A stretch of 64,000 nucleotides of DNA from assembly GCA_029891385.1 (NCBI GenBank), contig CM057233.1:49430063-49494062 (forward strand). The letters are read 5' to 3'. The notes beneath the pieces are model-generated. The model saw only the letters and a program-made list of their open reading frames with translations, was not told the DNA's origin and made no database searches. Positions 9,386 through 19,361 of the stretch are shown piece by piece. This DNA is from Erythroxylum novogranatense (lineage: Eukaryota > Streptophyta > Magnoliopsida > Malpighiales > Erythroxylaceae). The translations under genes were made by a program, and so were the position numbers. Numbering within the stretch: position 1 is the stretch's first letter; each line of letters begins with the position of its first letter.

Positions 9386-11150
9386 TCAGAAGACAAATGA
9401 AACATTCTCCCCCACACTCACCCTTTCATTACCTGTTAACTTACGCTTGTTTGTGCATAATTTCTTAAGGAATTTGGCGCAACGCGGAACCTGTTTAATG
9501 GCCTCGAGGAGCGGGATGTTTACTTCAACTTTCTGGAACAACTCCATGATGCTTTTATCTTCCTTTTCTTTCTTGTTCTGAGCCAGCCTCTGGGGGAATG
9601 GGGGTGGAACCACTAGAGGTTTGGGCTTCTGAGGTTTTTCAGCCGGAACTGAATCCTGTACGTGGTCACGTGTAAGTTCCCTTTCGGCCTCCTGTTCTGT
9701 CTCTGCGCGGGAACCCTGGGCGTGGTCACGTTTAGGGTTCATGTCGACTGGGGGCTGTAATTCCTTACCACTTCTTAAGAAAATCGCCCTCACATTATGC
9801 CTCGGGTCGAGTGTCTGAGACGGTAGCTTGCCTTGAGTCTCCATTCTGCTAACGGAGGATGCTATCTGACTCATTTGAGTCTCTAGGGTCTTCATACTCT
9901 CTTCTATCTTTTGAAATCTGGTTGCAGTGTCCTGTTGAAATTTTGCAGTATTAGTAGCTAACATATGGACAATTTCTTCAAGAGGCTTACCCGAGTTCAA
10001 GGTCATTGTGGTGGTGGTGGTAGTCCGTGATAAAAGTGTTGTTGGTTCGGTGGGTTGTTAGCATAACTGAAATTTGGGTGGCTCCTCCAACCGAGATTGT
10101 AGGTGTTTGAATAGGGATCAAACTTCCTCTGTTGGAACCTAATAGCATTCACATTCTCCGGTGTCTCATCGTGGAGTGTTGGGCACGCATCGGTTGGGTG
10201 AGCTAGGCTGGTGCAGATACCACACGCCCTCGCAGGTGGAGGAGTACCTACATTCAATTTCTCGACCAAAGTTGTTAGCAAAGATTTGACTTCATTGAGA
10301 GAAGTAACATTTACCTCATTCACCCTTCATGTATATCTTGCCGAGCACCAATTGCTTGAGAGTTTGCTGCCATGGTTGATATCAACTCCGGGCTTCACTG
10401 GGTCTTCACGACAATGGCCCCACCACTTGGCGCCCATCATTCTACGCCCATTGGAATCGCACCCTCGTAGAAATACTTGGATGATCAATTGCTCGAGATA
10501 TGCCATGTTGTGGGCAGCTTGCTAAAATTCTCTTGTACCTCTCCCAAGACTGTAGAGGTTCTCTCAATCCTTCCGCTAATGCCACATATTTCACGCTGAT
10601 GTTGGTCGCTGGGATGCTTTGGGAAATATTTTCTAGAAACTATCGGGACATCCCTTCCCAAGTGTTGATTGTCCCTGAGGTAGGTAGTAGAGCCAATCCT
10701 TACCGCATCCCGTAGCGAGAATGGAAAAGCTCTCGCTTAATTTGGTCCTCCGTGATATCATGGGCTTCATGGAAGTGCGACGAGGTGAAATTCCTTCAGA
10801 TGCTTATTCGATCCTCGCTTTCCGCACTACTAAGGTGGGCAGCAAGTGGATAAGTCCGGATTTCAATTCAACCCTTCAAGTTCTCGAAAATCTATGCACG
10901 ATGGGTGCCGCGCTTCAGATGGGTCTACCCAAGTCCCGAGAGTTCTCAAGAGCCATATCCTGCAAGGCGTGGCCACGGTTAAGCTTCCGTCAGTCATTGC
11001 TCAACTTCAATCTCCTCTTCAGATTCGCTTCAAAGGTCCGACTCAACCGGGTCTGTAATCCACTAACTTCTCCTTGCTTCTTCCTTAGTTTGCTCAACTT
11101 CCTCACCTCTTAGCGCTTTTTTCGATCTCGGGTCGCATAAGATGGAATCT
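9386..11150 (-). pseudogene. gag: Gag polyprotein of element N
   Basis: Read on the minus strand. The N-terminal half (11150-10325) is broken into short frames but shows LAGEDPHKHLKEFHVVCSSM-type capsid wording and FPKAS. Frame 10323-10003 contains CGICTSLAHPTDACP, a CCHC zinc knuckle. Frame 10006-9386 has a coiled-coil segment (FQKIEESMKTLETQMSQIAS) and RAIFLRSGKEL, then a charged linker before protease. The last two frames overlap by a few bases, suggesting a single-base indel. Function: capsid and RNA packaging. Confidence 0.85.
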
Positions 11151-11203
11151 CCGTCATTTAATGTTCCTAGGCATAAAACAAAACAAAATCAATTAGTTAC
11201 TAA

Positions 11204-11221
11204 TCCTCGCAACGGCGCCTA
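11204..11221 (-). promoter_or_regulatory. Primer-binding site of element N (tRNA-Asp type)
   Basis: Minus strand TAGGCGCCGTTGCGAGGA, close to TGGCGCCGTTGCCGGGGA, the complement of the 3' end of plant tRNA-Asp. It lies a few bases inside the 5' LTR (11226-12628). Confidence 0.85.
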
Positions 11222-11225
11222 AAAT

Positions 11226-12628
11226 TTCATGGGCGTCGAATCCACCAAAAATAAATCCCAAACACCAAACGAAAATAAATTAAGACAAAGGGTAAATGGG
11301 GTCGATCCACGAGAATGGAATAATTGATTCTATTTAAATGCCAAAGAACGAATGAAAATAATTAAATGGGGGTTTAGAGTTTTCTACTAAAACTACTAAT
11401 TGAAATAACAACCGATAAAAGATTAACGCAAATTAATAAAACAATAACCAACAAAGAACGCAAATAAATTTGATAAACTCAATAAACGCATACTAGCCAG
11501 AAATTCCTAATTGTGCTTAGACCACGATCATCGACTCAAATATTTTCTTTGGTTTAATAATAGGTTAGCTATAGTTACCAACTACCTCGCTCCCTCGCTT
11601 TTCTTAATTTTAGAATAGTCGCAGAAACTCCTTTGACTATTCCCTAATTAACTAATAACCCTTCGAGACTCTCTCCGAGATTCAATTAATTAACAAAGAT
11701 TAAATTCTAAAGAAACACTAACCCTAATCGACCACGACCGACTCATGCTTCATCTAGTTAGATCGCAAGTTCCTCCACACAAAATCGCATAAGTACTATG
11801 CCCTAGTGCCAATTGCCACAAATACCAATCACCCAGCTAGACTCCACCAAGTAAATCACCATGGCGATATGTAAATTAAGTAACTCTACAATCAGCCTCA
11901 ATCACGTAATCAATTAATAAACAATGACAAGAATCGTAAATAAGACGAATATTATAAACCAAATATTAGGAACAATAGTCTCACGAGTCAAAGCATAATA
12001 ATTGGAATTCCCCAACTAAAAATAACTTAGCTACTCATACGAAAATTAAACCAAACAAAGTTCTTAATTGTCATAGTCTCCATAACAAAGAAAAGAAAAA
12101 GAACTAATAAAAAGAAAATCTGAAGTTGGCCGATGCTACTCCTCATACGCTTGCTCTCGCTCCTCAGATCGCCACCGTGTCAATCCCATTGCGTGCATGT
12201 CTTCCTTTCTTTTTTTTTCGTTAATTCCTCCTTGGCTGCGTCTTCTCTAGGTTTTGTCCTTCTTCTGCCACGTCGTTTTGGTCCCTTTAAAATCCTCCCT
12301 TGTTGCCTTTCACGTGTTCAGTTGCGTCCCCTCACTAGCTTGCCCTCTCTGCCTGATACATTCTTATATGCGTTGATTTTTAATTGCTTCCTCCATGTAC
12401 ATTAATTCATCCTCCATCAGTGGGCTTGTTAGCCGACCACTCCAGCTGTCTTCTTGTCTTTGTTGCTTCAATTAGTTGCTGTCTTCCTATTTAATTTCCC
12501 TCTTCATGCAAAACTTGTAATTTCCTACAAGGAAACATTAAATCAAATTAAGTCTCAATAATTGAATCAACAAGAGGAATAAAAAGGGATAATTAAAACA
12601 ACAAAACTAGACAAATATGCACTTATCA
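11226..12628 (-). repeat. 5' LTR of element N
   Basis: About 1.4 kb, matching 5656-7051 along its length. The terminus at 11226 reads TCATGG instead of TGATGG. Differences from the sister LTR are short clusters around CG, CAG and CTG, many of them indels. Confidence 0.93.
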
Positions 12629-12633
12629 GTAAG
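12629..12633. repeat. Target-site duplication of element N, right copy
   Basis: GTAAG, identical to 5651-5655. Confidence 0.95.
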
Positions 12634-12913
12634 TTGATTTCAAACTTGTTTAATTTCAATCGTTTAGTTTTCTAAAAATCCCAAAAACATTTATTCTTAC
12701 TTTGGCTTAGTTTAATTTTTAGTTAATCAAATCAAAACCCCTTTTATTGCTTTAATTGCATGCATCATTCAAACATTAGGCTAGTCTAGATCGCTTAGTA
12801 CATCGGTTCCTCGAGAGTCGACCGAGGTTGCATCCTGTATTGCAATCCTTGGTATAAATTTTATTTGACCGTTTCATGATCAATTTTAATATTGAACGAT
12901 AAGTCGACGATCA
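12634..12913 (+). repeat. LTR-A, right part
   Basis: It continues LTR-A after element N with TTGATTTCAAACTTG, matching LTR-B from about 15333. It ends with GACGATCA at 12913, four bases before the primer site. Confidence 0.9.
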
Positions 12914-12916
12914 AAT

Positions 12917-12931
12917 TGGCGCTGCTTGGGA
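12917..12931 (+). promoter_or_regulatory. Primer-binding site after LTR-A (tRNA-Asp type, degraded)
   Basis: TGGCGCTGCTTGGGA, an imperfect match to TGGCGCCGTTGCCGGGGA. Position directly after the LTR and the matching site after LTR-B support the call. Confidence 0.7.
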
Positions 12932-13354
12932 ATCAAATTAATTGGTTCTTTAGGTTAGCCGTTGTTTGTTTTGATTTTAATTTTGTTGTTTGCATTTTAT
13001 TTGCATTGCATAATTTCATTCTTAATTTCGCTCGCTTAAGTGTTTTAGTGTTAATTTCATTTGTGATTTCATTCTCTTTGTTCTAAGTGTTTAGTCGATT
13101 GTTTTGTTTATTGTGCTTAATTTTTAGTTAATTTCGCTTTGCTTTGCTGGTTCAGGCTTCTTGGTCGTGACGAGTTCATTGTTCGTCACAAATGAGTTCA
13201 TCGATCGCCGCAATGAGTTCATATATTCGCCGCAATGAAAGTTACAATTTTACTCGATTCGCGCAAAGAAGTTCTTACACGCCGCAATAACTCGAGTGAA
13301 TTGCAGCCTTGCTATCCGCTGTCGTTTTAGTGAGCTATCTTAGGTGAACTTCTC
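12932..13354 (+). other. Untranslated leader downstream of LTR-A
   Basis: No gene. It is homologous to the leader after LTR-B (15631-16056). At about 13165-13300 it carries several short CG-rich words of the TTCGCCGCAATGAA type. Confidence 0.65.
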
Positions 13355-13541
13355 TTGTGCATGCCCCGTAGACTTAGGCTAGTTCATTTTCAACCTGAAA
13401 TTGAGCGACACCTTAGACAACTTAGGACAAACAAGAGAGAGCAAGAAAGACTTAGCACACTAGATCGACTAGAATCTGAGATGGCTGAACAACAAGAATA
13501 TCCCGGTCACCCACCCCGAAATGGAGATCACGGTCTTAATG
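13355..13541 (+). pseudogene. gag: Gag N-terminal fragment fused to 3' region
   Basis: The first 62 codons are identical to the gag start at 16057 (an Arg/Glu-rich segment with HLRQLRTNKREQERL, then a Pro/Gly-rich stretch). After GDHGLN the sequence jumps to the 3' region found at 3895 onward. Nearly all of gag and all of pol were removed by one deletion; the frame runs on to 13579 only by chance. Confidence 0.8.
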
Positions 13542-14138
13542 TGTTGAAAAAAAAAGTGTTGAAAAATGAAAAGTGTTAGTCTTGTGTATCCCGAAAAGGG
13601 ATCATAATGTGTTGCATCCCAAAAAGGGATTAGCATCTCAAAATGAGATAGCCAAAAAAAAAAAAGTGTGTGTATTCAATTTATTTTAGTGTAGTGTTTT
13701 AGTTTTGTCATGACATCGATTCTCACTTTATGCGCATGCTCATATTTTTTCTTTCTTTCACATCATCCATTCATTTAGCCTTCCGCTCATTACAACCCTT
13801 AAAGACCTCATGATCTTCAAATTGATAGTCCTTGTAGTGGAGAAATAAAATTGATACAAGCTTCATGGTAGGAGATGTATTAAGCGATTGAGAGAAAATA
13901 TCCCTACTATACAAGTGAGACGAGCGTAAACACCATATCCTGAGTGATTCTCTGTTGTTCAATCTCTTGTGCTTAAATTCTTTCAATGTTTGTTTTATTA
14001 GCACTCTTTCAATTTGCTGCGTTAGAATTCTGATAAAGTGGATTGAGTCAATTTTGGTTGTTGTTTGAGCATGGGCAGAATTTTCTTTTACTCTTGTACC
14101 TTTTTTACTCTTATAAGCTTTGTTCAAGAAGACAAAGG
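13542..14138 (+). other. 3' region in front of LTR-B (no gene)
   Basis: Nearly identical to 3895-4478. It contains the triple-hairpin cluster and ends in the polypurine tract. Frames on the minus strand here are antisense shadows. Confidence 0.75.
13588..13649 (+). repeat. Three consecutive short hairpins (copy 2)
   Basis: ATCCCGAAAAGGGAT (13588-13602), ATCCCAAAAAGGGAT (13616-13630) and ATCTCAAAATGAGAT (13635-13649), followed by an A run. The inverted repeats are better preserved than at 3940-3997. Confidence 0.75.
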
Positions 14139-14151
14139 TTTAAGTGTGGGA
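14139..14151 (+). promoter_or_regulatory. Polypurine tract before LTR-B
   Basis: TTTAAGTGTGGGA, one G shorter than the other copies, two bases before the TG of LTR-B. Confidence 0.8.
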
Positions 14152-14153
14152 TT

Positions 14154-15611
14154 TGATTGGACCAAATTTATATTATAAATTAGGCCCGCTTTCTTTAGTA
14201 ATTATGCATTTGTTGACTCTGATTTATGATTTTATGCTTATTTTGGTCCCGCATATTGATTTTTGATAAATTGCACATTGTTAGTATTTTGTTGTCATTT
14301 GTCATTAATTTTGCATAATTTTTATCGGGACAATTGATATCTGCGAATGGGTTGAATTTTGTAGGACCAAAGGAGTCAACATTCAACAAGTCAACACGCC
14401 ATGAGATTCGCTGGGCTTAACTAAACTCTCCATTCGCCGAGGCGTAATTAATGGTATTTAATTCTTTCGCCATGCGCGAAGTGACCATTCAACGTCACGC
14501 AATGAACGAAGCCATTAGCCGCAGCGAAAGTCGGATAATCCGCCTATATTTGGCAAAAGTTCCATCGTTCGACCCGGCCAAGACGCATCCCTATAAAACT
14601 TTGCCATTTAGGGCAAAAACAGAGACTACCGCATGTAGTTTTCTTCTCTTCTTTCCTTCGCTTCTAATAGTTTTCGCTTTACGCTTGATTTGCAGATTCG
14701 CCGCTTCAAATGGACGACGCCAGATCTCATTCATCTCTTCCATCGCTTTCTCATCTGCTTACGTTCGTCGTTGGAAACATGAACCGAGGTGATCCTTCAA
14801 CAAATAAGATTTCATCCGGTACCATGGTCGGCTAAGTGTACTATCTTCCTAAATGTAGCAATGGTTGGAGTTCCGTGAGCTAAACAAGGGTAATCGATTA
14901 TAGTTAGGATTTCAGATTTGTATTTGCAATGATCCGAGTTGGTATTTTGCAATGTATTTCGATTGAATCTTGCTATAGTTTAGTAGGATGTTAACTATGA
15001 TCTATGGTATGGATCGATTTATGCTGTTGAAGTTTGTGCCAAATACATGAAGTCTCATGTATGTTAAACAGATTTGCATGAGTTGATTTAATCTACCTAG
15101 TTGTGTTTGGTTAAATTAATTTTGTGTTTATTTGATTAACTTGTTGCATTAATCATTCCATAGCATACACTAAGGTTTTTAACGAATTTTAATTAATCGA
15201 GTTGATTAATTAATTTTTGGACTTAACGAGTTGTTAAGGTTTAGCTTTCAAAATTTAGTGGATTTCAAACCTCGATATTATTTTGAACGATGATGACCCG
15301 AGCTACATTTTCAGGAGAGTTCTAGTAAGTTGATTTCAAACTTGTTTAATTTCAATCGCTTAGTTTTCTAAAATCCCAAAACATTTATTCTTACTTTGGC
15401 TTAGTTTAATTTTTAGTTAATCAAATCAAAACCCCTTTTATTGCTTTAATTGCATGCATCATTCAAACATTAGGTTAGTCTAGATCGCTTAGTACATCGT
15501 TCCTCGAGAGTCGACCGAGGTTGCATCCTCAGTATTGCAATCCTTGGTATAAATTTTATTTGACCGGTTTCCGAGGATCAATTTTAATATTGAACGATAA
15601 GTCGACGATCA
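14154..15611 (+). repeat. LTR-B, Tat/Athila-type
   Basis: About 1.46 kb from TGATTGGACC to GACGATCA. It is uninterrupted and serves as the empty-site reference for LTR-A. On its left is the 3' region of one unit and on its right the primer site of the next, so it is shared between two units. Confidence 0.92.
14592..14599 (+). promoter_or_regulatory. TATA box of LTR-B
   Basis: TATAAAAC, at the same place as in LTR-A. Confidence 0.55.
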
Positions 15612-15614
15612 AAT

Positions 15615-15630
15615 TACGCCGCTGTCGGGA
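15615..15630 (+). promoter_or_regulatory. Primer-binding site after LTR-B (degraded)
   Basis: TACGCCGCTGTCGGGA. It differs from the tRNA-Asp consensus at other positions than the copy at 12917, so neither copy is exact. Confidence 0.7.
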
Positions 15631-16056
15631 ATCAAATTAATTGGTTCTTTAGGTTAGCCGTTGTTTGTTTTGATTTTAATTTTGTTGTTTGCATTTTATT
15701 TGCATTGCATAATTTCATTCTTAATTTCGCTCGCTTAAGTGTTTTTAGTGTTAATTACATTTGTGATTTCATTACGCTTTGTTCTAAGTGTTTAGTCCGA
15801 TTGTTTTGTTTATTGTGCTTAATTTTTAGTTAATTTCGCTTTGCTTTGCTGGTGCAGGCTTCTTGGTCAGACGAGTTCATTGTTCGTCACAATGAAGTTC
15901 ATCATCATTGCAATGAAGTTCATAAATTCGCCGCAATGAAAGTTACAATTTTACTCAGTTCGCCGCAGCAAGTTCTTACACGTCGCAGCGAACCTGAGTG
16001 AATTGAAGCCTTGCTATCCGCTGTCGTTTTAGTGAGCTATCTTAGGTGAACTTCTC
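15631..16056 (+). other. Leader after LTR-B with an array of 13-14-nt words
   Basis: No gene. Related inverted-repeat-like words end at 15896, 15917, 15940, 15971 and 15992 (type TTCGCCGCAATGAA or CGTCGCAGCGAA). Steps between them are 21, 23, 31 and 21 nt. Confidence 0.55.
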
Positions 16057-16676
16057 TTGTGCATGCCCCGTAGACTTAGGCTAGTTCATTTTCAACCTGA
16101 AATTGAGCGACACCTTAGACAACTTAGGACAAACAAGAGAGAGCAAGAAAGACTTAGCACACTAGATCGACTAGAATCTGAGATGGCTGAACAACAAGAA
16201 TATCCCGGTCACCCACCCCGAAATGGAGATCACGGTCTTAACGGTGACCAGGAACGCGTAGATGACAACAATGCGAACATTAGACGTAGAACAATCCGCG
16301 AAGCTACAACTTCGGACGTAAACTACGATCCTTTCACTGCTGCCTGCCCTAACTTCGACGTCAATTTCGAAGTTAAAGGTTTATTGATCAACTCTCTCCC
16401 CAAATTTCACGGTTTGGCGGGAGAGGACCCCTACATGCATCTTCAAGCCCTTACCATGATTTGTCAGAGTATGAAGCCTGTAGGAGCACATCTGGACCAG
16501 GTGCTGTGGAAGGTATTCCACTTGTCGTTAGAAGGAAAGGCCCGGGAGTGGTACATGAGCCTCCCAAGGCATGTCGCAAATGCCTATCACAGTTGGGCCA
16601 ACTTGCGGAAAGTTTTTTTGGAAAAGTATTTTCCAGCTTCTAGGACATCGTCGATGAGAAAGGAGATATATTCTGC
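16057..16676 (+). pseudogene. gag: Gag N-terminal half, Tat/Athila-type
   Basis: An open frame of about 205 codons from ATG 16057. After a charged N-terminal helix and a Pro/Gly-rich linker it shows the capsid wording of this branch: GLINSLPKFHGLAGEDPYMH (approximate), HLSLEGKAREWYMSLP, LRKVFLEKYFPASR and SMRKEI. The frame then enters DNA of element J on the opposite strand and stops at 16689. Zinc knuckle, protease and pol are lost at this junction. An upstream start is possible, but this ATG is shared with the fragment at 13355. Confidence 0.88.
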
Positions 16677-16679
16677 CAA

Positions 16680-16803
16680 ACCCCGGTAACTCTTCTGGGA
16701 ACACATCCGAAAACTCCCTGACAACCTGATAATCCTGCAATCTTCCAACATTTACCTCTGGATCCATCACATGTGCCAAAAAGGCCTCGCCCCCGCCCAT
16801 CAT
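16680..16803 (-). pseudogene. pol: Protease-RT linker and first RT residues of J
   Basis: The frame from 16803 leftward reads GGEAFLAHVMD, then VVREFSDVFPEELPG, the conserved approach to RT in chromoviruses. The following LPP motif is lost at the junction. Confidence 0.8.
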
Positions 16804-16843
16804 CCCGTCACCAGCAAAGTGAAATGATCCTCGATGTTTGGCG

Positions 16844-17197
16844 TCATCCCCTCAAGATTACTTTCTGACCATCTCCTAGATCAAATTCTACTTCCTTGAG
16901 ACTACAGTCTAGTTTTGCCTTATACTTCTCCATGGCATCCATTCCTAGTATGACATCTAGCCCTTTAAGATCTAGAGGTAGCAAATCTACTACCAATCTA
17001 GTACCATTGATGTTGAGCTCACAATCCTTATAAACCAAACTGATCACTACTTTACTCCCCAAAGGAGTACTAACAACCAGAAAGTTATTCATAATCTCAG
17101 GACTAACTGCATGCATATTCATACTTGAGGAAACAAATGAATGTGTGGAACCCGTATCAATCAAAACATAAACCGCAGAATTGAACAAGCGAGCCAT
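16844..17197 (-). pseudogene. pro: Aspartic protease of J
   Basis: A 117-codon open frame without internal stops. AVYVLIDTGSTHSFVSS carries the active-site DTGST; later VVDLLPLDLKGLDVILGMDA and KYKAKLDCSLKEVEFDLG are the second half typical of chromovirus retropepsin. It is the best preserved coding piece in the window. The full polyprotein is broken on both sides, so I class it as pseudogene despite the open frame. Confidence 0.88.
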
Positions 17198-18490
17198 ACC
17201 ACCACAACTTCAGAGCATTGCAGCTTCCTCTCTGTCATGGCAAATACTCTACCGGTGCTCGACCTATGCTCTTGGCCTCCTGCAGATTAGCCTCCGATTG
17301 CTCGAATCGTTTACTTCATGTGATCGGCCCGGTTCCCACTATCTCCGCTCGCCTCGAGCTTGAACTTGGGAACCCTCCTGCTCGACCTCTGGGGACAATC
17401 TCTCATCATATGCCCTTCTCTCCACACCGGAAGCAACCACCAAACCCTTGAGACACCTCCTCGATGAAATTTCCCTTGACCGATCACACTGGGATACTTG
17501 CCCTTCCATGACTTTCTGGGCCTCCCACACTAGAGACCTGTTTTAAATTGCCTCGACTACTAACTCTGGCAGACCTCTACGCCCATGCCACTGAGTATGA
17601 TGGGTCCCGTGCTCCTCTCGTGTTGGATCACCCACTCCTTCTGGAGGATGTTCTCGTTCTTCCTTTTCCCGCTCACTTCATCTTAATATTCTCCAACTTC
17701 TCACTGAGCGCCAGATCCACTAACTGTTGGTAATCCTGGAAACTATGGATCACCACCTTCTCTCTGATCCCTAAGTGCAATCCCCCTTCAAACTTGTGGC
17801 ACTTGTCCACTTCATTGGCCACAATGTTGGCTGCATACCTGGAAAGTTGAGTGAACTTCAGTTCATACTCACTCACTGTCAAATCCCTTTAGGTAAGGTT
17901 CAGAAATTCCCTGGCCTTCTCTTGGACATAGACCATCGAGAAGTACTTCCTCCTGAAGGCTTCTAGAAATTTCCTCCATGTCAGCTCTGAAGGTACCGCT
18001 CGATCATGAGGCACCGACTCCCACCAATGCAAAGGCATCCCCAGAAAGCAGCATTAATCGCATAATCTAGCTTCTCTTCATCTCGAGCACTTCATCTGCT
18101 TCAGGACCCTCTCGGTCCTCTTCAACCATGCTTCGCCTCTTGGGATTTGTAGTCCTCATGAAATCGACAGACCCATACTTTGGAGTTGTCGATCGCCCAC
18201 CCGATCTACCGGAGTTGGCACTGAGCTGCCTTCCCGCCCATAGCATATCTGCGAAAGCTCGGGCGAAGGCCCCGAAAGAATTGTGGGGTCTCTTGGATTT
18301 GGCATAGGAGGAGGCTGGAGAGGCACCTCATGCTGCACACTTGGTGCCTCGTAATCTGTAATGGATGGTCCCCGATCCCAGGGAATGTGGAATTCATCCG
18401 CATTTCCCACCGAGAGCTCGACGAGATCGAGCTCCTCGAGTTCTCCTTCGAGGCAGCATATTACTCCTTTAAATGAAAACCATTTCAAAT
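17198..18490 (-). pseudogene. gag: Gag of J
   Basis: Minus strand. Frame 17882-17673 reads MTVSEYELKFTQLSRYAAN, then DKCHKFEGGLHLGIREKV, the retrotransposon-gag core. Upstream, RKYFSMVYVQEKAREFLNLT (18.0-17.9 kb) and DFMRTTNPKR-type wording (18.2-18.1 kb) mark the N-terminal half. Frame 17530-17339 and neighbours cover the basic, Cys-containing nucleocapsid. Frameshifts occur about every 200 bp. Function: capsid and RNA binding. Confidence 0.8.
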
Positions 18491-18658
18491 CTTTAACTCA
18501 TGCTTTGTGAAACCAGTTCAAATCATGTAAAACAATTCAAAACCAATGATGCATGTACTATATTTAAAACAATGCATAGGGTTCAAGTAACATGATGCAT
18601 GTTGACTCTACCCTTGAGGCTACCCACTAGGGTTCCTAGGAAATCATAAACCTAGAGC
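18491..18658 (-). other. Untranslated leader of J
   Basis: No gene; about 170 bp between gag and the inner primer site. Confidence 0.6.
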
Positions 18659-18671
18659 TGCTCTGATACCA
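18659..18671 (-). promoter_or_regulatory. Primer-binding site of J, inner copy (tRNA-iMet type)
   Basis: Minus strand TGGTATCAGAGCA, complementary to the 3' end of plant initiator tRNA-Met. A second copy lies 78 bp away next to the LTR. Confidence 0.85.
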
Positions 18672-18677
18672 TAGATT

Positions 18678-18707
18678 TGTCGGAACCCGATCCGTGGACC
18701 GGACCCC
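18678..18707 (-). repeat. LTR-end-like fragment between the two primer sites of J
   Basis: On the plus strand it opens TGTCGGAACCCGATCC, resembling the LTR edge TGTCAGACCCCGTTTC at 18756. It suggests that LTR end plus primer site occurs twice in tandem. Confidence 0.5.
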
Positions 18708-18736
18708 AACTGCTTATAACCTAATACTCTTACTTT

Positions 18737-18749
18737 GGCTTTGATACCA
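18737..18749 (-). promoter_or_regulatory. Primer-binding site of J, LTR-proximal copy
   Basis: Minus strand TGGTATCAAAGCC, six bases from the LTR end, the normal position. One base differs from the inner copy. Confidence 0.8.
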
Positions 18750-19361
18750 CAATAATGTCAGACCCCGTTTCAAGAGCCCAACTTCCGTAGTCCTGAAACC
18801 TTGCGCTTAGGACATTGCAGTGTTATTCGTTGTTGTTCCATAAAAGTGATGAGCGCACACTACCTAAACATCGTAATCACAATTTGAATTGTTCATATCA
18901 AATATATCTTAAAGCCTCACGTTCTCATAAAGGCAAGAATCACCTTAATCGGAGTTATATAACTCAAGATACACTCGAAAAATACCTAGAAGAGTTCATA
19001 CCCGAAACATGCTCTCTTAACCGGACTCTCACTTACTTTAATGAGAACTTCCTCAATTTAACTCCAAATGATACCAATGTTTGTATCAAGAAAGATATAT
19101 GTCTTAAAAATCCAATGGTTCAAGCCTCACCTCAATTGGAGGTCGGATGAGGGATTTATGCCCAAAACAATAGACCATGCTCACTTCAAAAATCCAAATG
19201 AAACTCTTTTGGCGCGATTCTCATAACTTTTAATCTAGAGGTCATATTGTGTTATTTTTTTCACCATTTGAAAGTAGACATCTATATCTACAACTCTTAT
19301 GAAGACCACAAAACGAAATTCGGCCTCTAACTTTGTCCAATTTTCACGTTTTCCCGTAGCC

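Larger units (their letters stand above)
5656..12628 (-). mobile_element. Element N: nested non-autonomous Tat/Athila-type retrotransposon
   Basis: A complete insertion of about 7 kb on the minus strand inside LTR-A. It has two near-identical LTRs (5656-7051 and 11226-12628), a tRNA-Asp-type primer site, gag, protease, a polypurine tract and a 5-bp target duplication. RT is reduced to its first few residues, and RNase H and integrase are absent, so it would need proteins from a relative to move. Confidence 0.93.

Noticed and set aside
10211..11113. Several plus-strand frames of 70-130 codons
   Set aside because: Antisense of gag of element N; the minus-strand translation shows clear gag wording.
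17181..17966. Plus-strand frames opposite gag of J
   Set aside because: Antisense shadows.
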